DNA from: Gammaproteobacteria bacterium
GTDB lineage: Bacteria; Pseudomonadota; Gammaproteobacteria; Pseudomonadales; Pseudomonadaceae
Direction: 5' to 3'
Length of the DNA: 64,000 bases
Assembly: GCA_018826895.1 (NCBI GenBank)
Contig: JAHJYA010000022.1
Coordinates: 1 to 64,000 of the forward strand
Part shown: positions 48,031 to 56,739 of the stretch, piece after piece
How the letters are laid out: every line of letters begins with the position of its first letter
Numbering within the stretch: the first letter of the stretch is position 1
Program-made: the position numbers and the translations under genes
The notes under the pieces: model-generated
Seen by the model: the letters and a program-made list of their open reading frames with translations, nothing else
Databases searched by the model: none
Told to the model about the DNA's origin: nothing

Positions 48031-48059
48031 TTGACCGCAATTTCAGCATGACTTAATTT
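48031..48059 (+). promoter_or_regulatory. Promoter of dppA2-dppBCDF
   Basis: TTGACC (48031-48036) and TAATTT (48054-48059) are 17 bp apart, about 88 bp upstream of dppA2. The geometry is the same as at mdpA. Confidence 0.65.
48041..48057. promoter_or_regulatory. Putative PsdR operator 4 (dppA2, core)
   Basis: TTTCAGC-ATG-ACTTAAT matches the palindrome in 11 of 14 arm positions and covers the spacer and most of the -10 box of the dppA2 promoter. Its centre is four bases toward the -10 from the spacer middle, exactly as operator 1 at mdpA. Confidence 0.55.
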
Positions 48060-48146
48060 CGAGCTCGACCCGGTGGGCTATCCGCCTTCACCGCATTCCG
48101 AGCTCGCGCTGAACCCAGGCGCGAACAAAAAGAAAAAGAGGTTCGC

Positions 48147-49742
48147 ATGCGCATGTCTCCCCTGTGCAAGGCCCTGCTCACCGCAGGCCTGCTCACCAGT
48201 GCTTCGTTCGCCCAGGCCAGTAACCTGGTGTATTGCTCCGAAGGCAGCCCGGGCGGTTTCGACCCTGGCCTGTACACCACCGGCACCGACTTCGATGCCT
48301 CGTCGGAAACCATGTTCAACCGCCTGGCCGAGTTCGAGCGCGGCGGTACCAAGGCGCAACCATCGCTGGCCACCTCGTGGGATATCAGCGAAGACGGCCT
48401 GACCTACACCTTCCACCTGCGCGAAGGGGTCAAGTTCCACAGCACCGACTACTTCAAGCCGACCCGTGACTTCAATGCCGACGACGTGCTGTTCACCTTC
48501 CAGCGCATGCTCGATCGCGACCACCCGTTCCGCAAGGCGTACCCCAGCGAGTTCCCGTACTTCACCGATATGGGTCTGGACCAGAACATCGCCAAGATCG
48601 AGAAGACCGATGACAAGACCGTGGTCTTCACCCTCAACGCCGTAGACGCCGCCTTCGTGCAGAACCTGGCGATGAGCTTCGCCGCCGTGCACTCGGCCGA
48701 ATATGCCGACCAGTTGCTCAAGTCCGGCAAGGCGGCAGACATCAACCAGCAACCTATCGGCACCGGCCCGTTCGTGTTCAGCCGCTACCAGAAGGACGCG
48801 GTGATCCGCTTCAAGGGCAACAAGGAATACTGGGCGCCCGAGCAGGTGAAGATCGATAACCTGATCTTCTCGATCAATACCGATGCCTCGGTGCGTACCC
48901 AGAAACTGCGCGCCGGCGAATGCCACGTCACCCTCAACCCGCGCCCGGCCGACCTCCAGGGCCTGCAAGCGGACAAAAACCTCAATGTGCCGACCGAGCC
49001 GGGCTACAACCTCGGCTACATCGCCTACAACGTCACCCGCGCACCGTTCGACAAGCTCGAAGTACGTCAGGCGCTGGACATGGCGGTGAACAAGTCAGCG
49101 ATCATCGATGCCGTGTACCAGGGCGCCGGCCAACTGGCCGTGAACGGCATGCCGCCGACCCAGTGGTCCTATGACGAGTCGATCAAGGACGCGCCCTACA
49201 ACCCAGAAAAAGCCAAGGAGCTGCTCGAGGCCGCCGGAGTGAAGGAAGGCACCGAGATCACCCTGTGGGCCATGCCTGTGCAGCGCCCCTACAACCCCAA
49301 CGCCCGGCTGATGGCCGAAATGCTGCAGAACGACTGGGCCAAGGTCGGCATCAAGGCACGCATCGTCAGCTACGAGTGGGGGGAATACATCAAGCGCGCC
49401 CATGCCGGCGAGCACGACGCCATGCTGATTGGCTGGACCGGCGACAACGGTGACCCCGACAACTGGCTCGGCACCCTGTACGGCTGCGCCTCGGTAGACG
49501 GCAACAACTTCTCCAAATGGTGCGATGCCGAATACGACAAGCTGGTGGTCGCCGCCAAGCGCGTCACCGATCAGCAAGAACGCAGCGAGCTGTACAAGCA
49601 GGCTCAGGTGGTGCTCAAGCGTGAGGTGCCGATTACCCCGATCGCCCACTCCACCGTCTACCAGCCGATGCGCGCCAGCGTGAAAGGCTTTCAGATCAGC
49701 CCCTTCGGGCGCAACAGCTTCATCGGTGTGAGCAACGACTGA
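48147..49742 (+). CDS. dppA2: Dipeptide/peptide ABC transporter substrate-binding protein (second copy)
   Basis: A 531-residue SBP_bac_5 periplasmic binding protein, signal peptide likely cleaved after SFAQA (about residue 23). It is nearly collinear with dppA1, with no gaps evident in the mature part, but has its own promoter under the putative PsdR operators and leads the dppBCDF genes. GAGG lies before the ATG; a second ATG two codons on is possible. The numbering is only for this window; in P. aeruginosa this place is held by dppA3/dppA4. Confidence 0.92.
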   Translation: MRMSPLCKALLTAGLLTSASFAQASNLVYCSEGSPGGFDPGLYTTGTDFDASSETMFNRLAEFERGGTKAQPSLATSWDISEDGLTYTFHLREGVKFHSTDYFKPTRDFNADDVLFTFQRMLDRDHPFRKAYPSEFPYFTDMGLDQNIAKIEKTDDKTVVFTLNAVDAAFVQNLAMSFAAVHSAEYADQLLKSGKAADINQQPIGTGPFVFSRYQKDAVIRFKGNKEYWAPEQVKIDNLIFSINTDASVRTQKLRAGECHVTLNPRPADLQGLQADKNLNVPTEPGYNLGYIAYNVTRAPFDKLEVRQALDMAVNKSAIIDAVYQGAGQLAVNGMPPTQWSYDESIKDAPYNPEKAKELLEAAGVKEGTEITLWAMPVQRPYNPNARLMAEMLQNDWAKVGIKARIVSYEWGEYIKRAHAGEHDAMLIGWTGDNGDPDNWLGTLYGCASVDGNNFSKWCDAEYDKLVVAAKRVTDQQERSELYKQAQVVLKREVPITPIAHSTVYQPMRASVKGFQISPFGRNSFIGVSND

Positions 49743-49774
49743 TAGCTTTCGCGCACCGCCTTTAAAACGGTGAA

Positions 49775-49793
49775 CCCGGGCAACGCCCGGGTC
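49775..49793 (+). other. Intercistronic stem-loop after dppA2
   Basis: ACCCGGGC (49775-49782) and GCCCGGGT (49786-49793) form a perfect 8-bp stem with a 3-base loop. No T-run follows. Such hairpins behind binding-protein genes often protect the upstream mRNA and raise binding protein over permease; that role is inferred. Confidence 0.6.
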
Positions 49794-49888
49794 CCGCCGT
49801 GGTCGAACAGCTAACCTGCAACGTGGGCGCAGGAATCGCCAGAATTCCAGGCTGCTCGATACCGTTTTGATTAGGAGTTACCCACCGC

Positions 49889-50899
49889 ATGCTGAGTTTC
49901 ATCGCGCGCCGCCTGGGCTTGCTGATTCCCACCTTCTTCGGCATCACCCTGCTGACCTTCGCGCTCATTCGCATGATCCCCGGTGACCCCGTGGAAGTGA
50001 TGATGGGGGAACGCCGTGTCGACCCGCAGATGCACGCCGAAGCCATGGAGCGTCTGGGTCTGAACAAGCCGCTGTACGCCCAGTACCTCGACTACATCGG
50101 TCAATTGGCCCGTGGCGATCTGGGCGAATCGCTGCGCACCCGCACCAGTGTCTGGGGCGAGTTCACCACCCTGTTCCCCGCCACCCTTGAACTGGCTCTG
50201 GCCGCTCTGCTGTTCGCCGGCAGCCTGGGGGTGATCGCCGGGGTGATCGCGGCCCTCAAACGCGGCTCGCTATTCGACCACGGCGTGATGGGTATTTCCC
50301 TGGCCGGTTATTCCATGCCGATCTTCTGGTGGGGGCTGCTGCTGATCATGTTCTTCTCGGTGTGGCTGGGCTGGACGCCGGTTTCTGGGCGTATCGACCT
50401 GCTCTACGACATCCCGCCAGTGACCGGTTTCATGCTCATCGACACCCTGCTCTCCGGTGAGGAAGGCGCGTTTGTCGACGCCCTGCGCCACCTGATTCTG
50501 CCGGCCATCGTGCTCGGCACCATCCCGCTGGCGGTGATCGCCCGCATGACCCGCTCGGCGATGCTCGAAGTGCTGCGCGAAGACTATGTACGCACCGCCC
50601 GCGCCAAGGGCCTGTCGCCGTCCCGTGTGGTGTTCGTGCATGGCCTGCGCAATGCGCTGATCCCGGTGCTCACGGTGTTCGGCCTGCAGGTCGGCGCGCT
50701 GCTGGCAGGCGCTGTGCTGACCGAAACCATCTTCTCCTGGCCCGGAATCGGCAAATGGCTGATCGAGTCGATCGGCGCCCGTGACTACCCGGTGGTGCAG
50801 AACGGCATCCTGCTGATCGCCTGCCTGGTGATCCTGGTCAACTTCGTGGTGGACATCCTGTATGGATTGGCTAATCCACGTATTCGCCATCAGAAATAA
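49889..50899 (+). CDS. dppB: Dipeptide ABC transporter permease DppB
   Basis: Inner-membrane permease, 336 residues with six predicted helices. The N-terminal MLSFIARRLGLLIPTFFGIT and FALIRMIPGDPVE, and the EAA-loop DYVRTARAKGLSPSRVVFVHGLRNAL, are typical of DppB/OppB. TAGGAG lies upstream of the ATG. The next gene is reached only across an inserted palindromic element. Confidence 0.95.
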   Translation: MLSFIARRLGLLIPTFFGITLLTFALIRMIPGDPVEVMMGERRVDPQMHAEAMERLGLNKPLYAQYLDYIGQLARGDLGESLRTRTSVWGEFTTLFPATLELALAALLFAGSLGVIAGVIAALKRGSLFDHGVMGISLAGYSMPIFWWGLLLIMFFSVWLGWTPVSGRIDLLYDIPPVTGFMLIDTLLSGEEGAFVDALRHLILPAIVLGTIPLAVIARMTRSAMLEVLREDYVRTARAKGLSPSRVVFVHGLRNALIPVLTVFGLQVGALLAGAVLTETIFSWPGIGKWLIESIGARDYPVVQNGILLIACLVILVNFVVDILYGLANPRIRHQK

Positions 50900-50930
50900 G
50901 GAAGGCGCCGTGCACGACTACACCGATTGC

Positions 50931-51006
50931 GTAGGGTGGATGACGCTTCACCCATCCACCCTCACGACACCCGACTGGTGGATGAAAAAAGCGTCATCCA
51001 CCCTAC
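50931..51006. repeat. Palindromic extragenic element inside the dpp operon
   Basis: A 76-bp near-complete palindrome between dppB and dppC. Outer arms GTAGGGTGGATGACGCTT (50931-50948) and AAGCGTCATCCACCCTAC (50989-51006) are perfect 18-base reverse complements, and inner arms CATCCACC (50953-50960) and GGTGGATG (50977-50984) pair inside them. It has the form of a small mobile-repeat or REP-like unit; similar GTAGGGTGGAT units occur in other gammaproteobacteria, from memory. The dppC ribosome site lies directly at its right end. Confidence 0.75.
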
Positions 51007-51019
51007 AGGATGCACGTCC

Positions 51020-51922
51020 ATGACCACCTCCACCCCACTCGACCAGAGCCTGCTCTATCCCTCGCCGATGAGGGAGTTCTGGCAGGCCTTCGCCCACAAC
51101 AAGGGTGCCGTCGCCGGACTGGGCTTTATGCTCGTGCTGATTATCTGCGCGCTGTTTGCCCCCTGGCTCGCGCCCCATGCGCCCAGCGAACAATACCGCG
51201 ACTTTCTGCTCACGCCGCCGGCCTGGCTCGAGGGCGGGCAGTGGCGTTTCCTGCTCGGTACGGACGAGTTGGGCCGCGACCTGCTCTCGCGGCTGATCCA
51301 TGGCGCGCGCCTGTCGCTGCTGATCGGCCTGGCCTCGGTACTGCTGTCGCTGATTCCCGGGGTTTTGCTGGGCCTGGTGGCTGGTTTCTTCCCGCGTCTG
51401 CTCGGGCCATCGATCATGCGCCTGATGGACGTGATGCTCGCCCTGCCCTCACTGCTGCTGGCGGTGGCCATCGTCGCCATCCTCGGCCCAGGCTTGATCA
51501 ACACCATCTTCGCCATCGCCATCGTCTCGCTGCCGGCTTATGTGCGCCTGACCCGCGCGGCGGTGATGAGCGAGCTGGACCGCGATTACGTCACCGGCGC
51601 CCGCCTGGCGGGTGCTCGTCTGCCTCGGCTGATGTTCGTCACCGTACTGCCCAACTGCATGGCACCGCTGATCGTGCAGGCCACCTTGAGTTTTTCTTCG
51701 GCGATTCTCGATGCCGCCGCCCTGGGTTTTCTCGGCCTCGGCGTACAACCGCCCACACCCGAGTGGGGCACCATGCTCGCCTCGGCACGTGACTACATCG
51801 AACGCGCCTGGTGGGTGGTCACTCTGCCAGGGCTGACCATCCTGCTCAGCGTGTTGGCGATCAACCTGATGGGCGACGGGCTGCGCGATGCGCTGGACCC
51901 GAAACTCAAGAACGCCGCCTGA
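51020..51922 (+). CDS. dppC: Dipeptide ABC transporter permease DppC
   Basis: Second permease subunit, 300 residues, with an N-terminal cytoplasmic part then six helices. Typical segments are LLGTDELGRDLLSRLIHGAR, the EAA-loop DYVTGARLAGARLPRLMFVTVLPN and LGFLGLGVQPPTPEWGTML. The start MTTSTPLDQSLLYPSP is chosen because the frame upstream is the repeat element; AGGA lies nine bases before the ATG. Confidence 0.94.
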   Translation: MTTSTPLDQSLLYPSPMREFWQAFAHNKGAVAGLGFMLVLIICALFAPWLAPHAPSEQYRDFLLTPPAWLEGGQWRFLLGTDELGRDLLSRLIHGARLSLLIGLASVLLSLIPGVLLGLVAGFFPRLLGPSIMRLMDVMLALPSLLLAVAIVAILGPGLINTIFAIAIVSLPAYVRLTRAAVMSELDRDYVTGARLAGARLPRLMFVTVLPNCMAPLIVQATLSFSSAILDAAALGFLGLGVQPPTPEWGTMLASARDYIERAWWVVTLPGLTILLSVLAINLMGDGLRDALDPKLKNAA

Positions 51923-51988
51923 GGAGGTCTGCATGCACAACGTCAACTCGATGCGCGCGGCGCACCCATGCCCACCGGAGCGCCACCC

Positions 51989-52963
51989 ATGAGCCTGCTG
52001 GATATTCGCAACCTCAGCGTGCGCTTTGGCAACGCTAATGCCATCCCGGTGGTCGACGGCCTAGACCTGAATGTGCAAGCCGGCGAAGTGCTGGCGATTG
52101 TCGGTGAATCCGGCTCCGGTAAATCGGTGACCATGATGGCGCTGATGGGCCTGATCGACGCCCCCGGCATCGTCAGCGCCGACAGCCTGCGCTTCGACGG
52201 CACCGACATGCTGCGGCTCAAGGGCCGTCAGCGTCGGCATATCGTCGGCAAGGACCTGGCCATGGTTTTTCAGGACCCGATGACCGCGCTCAACCCCAGC
52301 TACACCGTGGGTTTTCAGATCGAAGAAGTGCTGCGCCAGCACCTCGGTCTCAAGGGCCAGGCCGCCCGCCAGCGCGCCCTGCAACTGCTCGAACGGGTGG
52401 AAATCCCCGCCGCGGCCAGCCGCCTGGATGCCTACCCGCACCAGCTTTCCGGCGGTATGAGCCAACGGGTGGCGATTGCCATGGCCATCGCTGCCGAGCC
52501 CAAGCTGCTGATCGCCGACGAGCCGACCACGGCCCTGGACGTGACCATTCAGGCGCAGATCATGGAGCTGCTGGTCAGCCTGCAACGCGAACAGAACATG
52601 GGGCTGGTGCTGATCACCCATGACCTGGCGGTGGTCGCCGAAACCGCGCAACGGGTCTGTGTGATGTACGCCGGGCAAGCCGTGGAGATCGGCAACGTGC
52701 CGCAGCTGTTCAGCGCCCCCAGCCACCCCTACACCGAGGCGCTGCTCAAGGCGATCCCCGAACACAGCCAGGGCCAGCGCCGCCTGACCACCCTGCCCGG
52801 CATCGTTCCCGGGCGCTACGACCGTCCGGCGGGCTGCCTGCTGTCGCCACGCTGCCCCTATGCCCAGGCCCATTGCCGTGAACAACGCCCCAGCCTGGAT
52901 GCCCATGAGCGTGGCGCGGCGCGCTGCTTCTACCCGCTCAACCTGACTGCGGAGGTGGCCTGA
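51989..52963 (+). CDS. dppD: Dipeptide ABC transporter ATPase DppD
   Basis: ATPase subunit of 324 residues with Walker [11 protein letters not shown], signature [15 protein letters not shown], Walker [15 protein letters not shown] and the C-terminal oligopeptide-transporter extension with cysteines ([12 protein letters not shown]) that in relatives binds an Fe-S cluster. The start [14 protein letters not shown] has GGAG upstream. The stop overlaps the dppF start. Confidence 0.95.
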   Translation: MSLLDIRNLSVRFGNANAIPVVDGLDLNVQAGEVLAIVGESGSGKSVTMMALMGLIDAPGIVSADSLRFDGTDMLRLKGRQRRHIVGKDLAMVFQDPMTALNPSYTVGFQIEEVLRQHLGLKGQAARQRALQLLERVEIPAAASRLDAYPHQLSGGMSQRVAIAMAIAAEPKLLIADEPTTALDVTIQAQIMELLVSLQREQNMGLVLITHDLAVVAETAQRVCVMYAGQAVEIGNVPQLFSAPSHPYTEALLKAIPEHSQGQRRLTTLPGIVPGRYDRPAGCLLSPRCPYAQAHCREQRPSLDAHERGAARCFYPLNLTAEVA

Positions 52964-53931
52964 TGAATACTGTCCTGACTGCCCGAGACCTTACCCGCCA
53001 CTACAGCTTGTCCCTCGGGCTGTTCAAGCCCGCCGCCACACTCCAGGCCCTCAATGGCGTGTCTTTCGACCTGGACGCCGGCCGTACCCTGGCCGTGGTC
53101 GGCGAATCCGGCTGCGGTAAATCCACCCTGGCCCGCGCCCTGACGCTGATCGAGGAACCCAGCTCGGGCTCGCTGCAGATCGCCGGGCAAGAGGTGACTG
53201 GCGCCAACAAGTCGCAGCGCAAGCAACTGCGCCGCGACGTGCAGATGGTCTTTCAGAACCCCTATGCCTCGCTCAACCCACGGCAGAAGATCGGCGACCA
53301 GTTGGCCGAACCGCTGCTGATCAATACCCGCCTGAGTGCGGCCGAACGGCGCGAGCGGGTGCAGGCGATGATGCAGCAGGTGGGCCTGCGCCCCGAGCAT
53401 TACCAGCGCTACCCGCACATGTTCTCCGGCGGCCAGCGCCAGCGCGTGGCCCTGGCCCGGGCGATGATGCTGCAACCCAAGGTGCTGGTGGCAGACGAGC
53501 CGACCTCAGCGCTGGACGTGTCGATCCAGGCCCAGGTACTCAACCTGTTTATGGACCTGCAGGAACAGTTCAACACCGGCTACGTGTTTATCTCGCACAA
53601 CCTCTCGGTGGTGCGCCATGTCGCCGACGATGTGCTGGTGATGTACCTCGGCCGCCCGGCGGAAATGGGCCCCAGCGAGCTGATCTACAGCCGCCCGTTA
53701 CACCCATACACCCAGGCGCTGCTGTCGGCGACGCCCACCATTCACCCCGACCCGAACAAGCCGAAGATAAAACTCAGCGGTGAACTGCCCAACCCCCTGT
53801 CGCCGCCCAGCGGCTGCGCCTTCCATCAACGCTGCCCCCATGCCAGCGAACGCTGCACGCTGGAACGCCCGGCGCTACGCCCGCTGGACGGGCGCCAAGT
53901 GGCCTGCCATCACGCCGAGGAACTGAGTTAG
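52963..53931 (+). CDS. dppF: Dipeptide ABC transporter ATPase DppF
   Basis: Second ATPase subunit, 322 residues, with Walker A GESGCGKSTLAR, signature MFSGGQRQRVALARA, Walker B VLVADEPTSALDVS and the C-terminal GCAFHQRCPHASERC extension. It overlaps dppD by one base (TGATG) and its last 4 bases overlap the end of the convergent reductase gene, so no terminator separates them. Confidence 0.95.
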   Translation: MNTVLTARDLTRHYSLSLGLFKPAATLQALNGVSFDLDAGRTLAVVGESGCGKSTLARALTLIEEPSSGSLQIAGQEVTGANKSQRKQLRRDVQMVFQNPYASLNPRQKIGDQLAEPLLINTRLSAAERRERVQAMMQQVGLRPEHYQRYPHMFSGGQRQRVALARAMMLQPKVLVADEPTSALDVSIQAQVLNLFMDLQEQFNTGYVFISHNLSVVRHVADDVLVMYLGRPAEMGPSELIYSRPLHPYTQALLSATPTIHPDPNKPKIKLSGELPNPLSPPSGCAFHQRCPHASERCTLERPALRPLDGRQVACHHAEELS

Positions 53932-56459
53932 TAAACATCCCGCCGATAGCGGCCGTCCTCGACCAACGCCTGCAGCGCCGTCTCGCCGAGCAGCTCGCGC
54001 AGCACGCCATCCACCTCAGCCGCCATGCCCTGCAGGCTGCCGCAGACATAGAGCGCCGCACCGGCCTGCAACCAGCTGCGTAACTCATCGGCGGCCGCGC
54101 GCAGACGCTGCTGCACGTACAGCCGCTCGGCCTGATCGCGGGAAAACGCCAGGTCCAGGCGCGCCAGGCTGCCATCAGCCAGGTAACCTTGCAGCTCGTC
54201 CCGGCAGTAGAAATCATGGGCTGCGCTGCGCTCACCGAACAGCAGCCAGTTGCGCCGCTGGCCGGCCGCAACCCGCGCTCGCAGCAGGCTGCGCAAACCG
54301 GCCAAACCCGTGCCGTTGCCGATCAGGATCAACGGGCGGTCATCACTCGGCAGGTGGAAACCGCGGTTGTTTCGCAGCCGCGCCCGCAGTTGCTGGCCTA
54401 AAGGTGCATAAACAGTCAGCCAGCCCGAACCAAGACCCAGGCTGCCATCGGCCTGGTGCTGCTGACGCACCAGCAACTCCAGCACCCCATCGGCCGGCAG
54501 AGAGGCAATCGAATAATCGCGCCGCGGCAGCGGCTCAAGTGCCTGCAGCAGCGCCTGCGGCGCCAGCCCGAGCAGTGCCTTGGCATCTTCCGGCAGCACA
54601 CACTCAGCCAGTACATTGCTCAGCAGGCGCCCCTCACCGTCGTGACTCACCTGCTGCTCTGCCAGGCCAAGGCTCTGCATCCACTCATGAACCCGCGCCG
54701 GGGCCTGGCACACCTGCACCTCAAGAATGTCACCGGCCTGCCAGGTACAGGGCTGCAACGGTTGCAGGCCGACCAGGTAAGTGGGAGCACCCAGACTGCC
54801 GGGGTTCAGGCACTCGCGGCTGACCAGGCGCCAGGTTAATAGCGGCTCGACCGCTGCCTGCACCTGCACCCCGGTCAACGCGCCCAGCTGGCTGCGCCAG
54901 TGGTCCAGTGCCTGGGCATCACCGGCATCGACCTGCACCGGCTCGAACAGGGTCTGCGCGCCCTGTTGCTGCAACCAGCCGCGCACCCGCTCGGCGAAGC
55001 CGCAGAATTGTGGGTAATGCCGGTCGCCCAGGGCCAATAAAGCGAAGCGCAAGTGATCGAGACCTAGGGCCTGGCCCAACACGCGTCGCTCGAAAGCCCG
55101 TGCACTGTCTGGCGCCTCGCCATCGCCAAAGGTGCTCACCACGAACAGCGCCCGGCGCGCCTCGCGCAGCGTCTGCTCGCCCAGTTGACTGAGCGATTGA
55201 ACCTGCACCGGATGCCCGGCAGCCTGCAGGTGCGCTGCGCTCTGCCAGGCCAGTTGTTCGGCAAAACCACTCTGGCTGGCGAAACCGATCAACCAGGTCT
55301 CACCGCCAGCAGCGCCACCCAACTCACCCTGGGCGGCACGGATGGCCCGCTTCTTACGCCGCCGATCGAGGTACAGCAGCCAGCCGGTCACAGCGAACAG
55401 CGGCATGGCCAGGCTCGCCAGCAGCATCAGAATGCGCCCCGGCAAACCGAAGAACTCGCCCACATGCAGGGCGTAGACGCTGGCCAGCAACTGCGCGCCG
55501 AGCGGTTTTTCGCTGTAGCGCTCGACCCGGCGGACCACGCCGCTGGCCGGGTCGAGGCTGAGCTGATCAAACGCACGCGGGTGTGCCGCGCCTTCGAGCA
55601 GGTAAAACACCGTGGCTGGCTGGCCACCCAACGGCGGCAGGCGCAGGTTGTAGGTGTGCAGTTGTGGGCCTGCCGTATTGCGGATCGCGGCCCACACAGC
55701 GGTGTAATCCACCACCAGCGCGGGCCCATCCAGGGGCTCGGCAGGCGGCCGCCCACGCCCTGCACTGCGGCGCTCGCCCGCCTGGCCTGCTGGCGCATCG
55801 GTCAACAGACGCTGCACCCCGTCGCGATACCACTCGTAAGACCAGAACAATCCGGTCAGCGCGGCCAACAAATAGAGCGCCAGGCACCAAGTCCCGGCCA
55901 CCGCGTGCAGATCCCAATTGAAGCTGCGGCCCTTGCGGGCCCAATCCAGGGTCAGCCAGGCGCGCCAGCTAGCCGCCTGGCGTGGCCAGCGCAGGTACAA
56001 CCCGGACAGACAGAAGAACACCAGCATCAGCGTGCAGGCGGCGGTGATCTGCTTGCCGAACTCGCCTAGGGCGAGAAAACGATGCAGCTGCAGCATCAAG
56101 TCGAAGAACCCCTGCCCGCGCAGCTCGGGCAGTTGCGCACCGCTGTAGGGGTCAACATAGCGCGACGCACCGCGGCGCTCCCCCGCGGGTGGAGTAAAGA
56201 ACACGCGCGCTGGGCGCTCGCCGGTGACATCCACCCATAACCCTGCCACCTGGGCGCCACTCTCACGCTCGGCCCGCGCGACCAGTTCGCCCGGGGTCAG
56301 TACAGGCCCCGCCTGCTGCTGTATCACCTGCGGGTTGAGCAGTAATAGCAGCTCATCGCGAAATGCATAGGCCGCGCCCGTTACCCCCATCAGGGCCAAC
56401 ACCAGGCCGCCGGTAATACCGAACAGCCAGTGCAGTTGAAACACGGTTTTCTTGAACAC
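53928..56459 (-). CDS. Fused PepSY membrane protein and flavodoxin/FNR-type reductase
   Basis: An 843-residue inner-membrane protein. The N-terminal half is a PepSY_TM module (MFKKTVFQLHWLFGITGG, about four helices, periplasmic PepSY repeats, LHVGEFFGLPGRILMLLASL), followed by a flavodoxin domain (about 395-540, FASQSGFAEQLA, VVSTFGDGEAPDS), an FAD domain and a NAD(P)H domain (LILIGNGTGLAGLRSLL) that ends GRYRRDVY as CysJ does. It could carry electrons from NAD(P)H to a periplasmic metal or siderophore complex. The start is a GTG fixed by FKKTVFQLHW; it is divergent from a TonB receptor (PiuB-like context). Confidence 0.85.
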   Translation of the reverse strand: MFKKTVFQLHWLFGITGGLVLALMGVTGAAYAFRDELLLLLNPQVIQQQAGPVLTPGELVARAERESGAQVAGLWVDVTGERPARVFFTPPAGERRGASRYVDPYSGAQLPELRGQGFFDLMLQLHRFLALGEFGKQITAACTLMLVFFCLSGLYLRWPRQAASWRAWLTLDWARKGRSFNWDLHAVAGTWCLALYLLAALTGLFWSYEWYRDGVQRLLTDAPAGQAGERRSAGRGRPPAEPLDGPALVVDYTAVWAAIRNTAGPQLHTYNLRLPPLGGQPATVFYLLEGAAHPRAFDQLSLDPASGVVRRVERYSEKPLGAQLLASVYALHVGEFFGLPGRILMLLASLAMPLFAVTGWLLYLDRRRKKRAIRAAQGELGGAAGGETWLIGFASQSGFAEQLAWQSAAHLQAAGHPVQVQSLSQLGEQTLREARRALFVVSTFGDGEAPDSARAFERRVLGQALGLDHLRFALLALGDRHYPQFCGFAERVRGWLQQQGAQTLFEPVQVDAGDAQALDHWRSQLGALTGVQVQAAVEPLLTWRLVSRECLNPGSLGAPTYLVGLQPLQPCTWQAGDILEVQVCQAPARVHEWMQSLGLAEQQVSHDGEGRLLSNVLAECVLPEDAKALLGLAPQALLQALEPLPRRDYSIASLPADGVLELLVRQQHQADGSLGLGSGWLTVYAPLGQQLRARLRNNRGFHLPSDDRPLILIGNGTGLAGLRSLLRARVAAGQRRNWLLFGERSAAHDFYCRDELQGYLADGSLARLDLAFSRDQAERLYVQQRLRAAADELRSWLQAGAALYVCGSLQGMAAEVDGVLRELLGETALQALVEDGRYRRDVY

Positions 56460-56675
56460 CTGACACCCACGACAGCGGCGAAGACAAGCGCGGAATATTA
56501 GACGAGAACCAGTTGCAAATGTATTGATTTCCCATGTCCTGACAAAAGCAGACCCGCCCCTTACGCCGCCATTTACAAAATTTACACCTCCCCCTAGGCC
56601 TTGCCGGCTCTGGCTTTGCGCCCATTCACCGAGCAACGGGATAGGTCTCCGGGAGAAACGAATTGAACCTTATTT

Positions 56676-56691
56676 GCAAGTCATTACCATT
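56676..56691 (+). promoter_or_regulatory. Weak Fur-box-like site upstream of the TonB receptor
   Basis: The reverse complement of this stretch, AATGGTAATGACTTGC, agrees with the Fur-box-like AATGATAATCATTTGC in 13 of 16 positions. It lies about 50 bp before the receptor start in the 280-bp gap shared with the divergent reductase. A TTGAAC (56663-56668) next to it could be a -35 box. Much weaker than the fagA box. Confidence 0.35.
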
Positions 56692-56739
56692 CGCTCGCTT
56701 TCTCATACCGATAATCGCTTTGCTTCAGGAGCATTCACG

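Noticed and set aside
48147..49742. Second dppA as a recent duplication or pseudogene
   Set aside because: The frame is intact with its own signal peptide and promoter, and differences from dppA1 are scattered and mostly conservative, so it is an old functional paralog.
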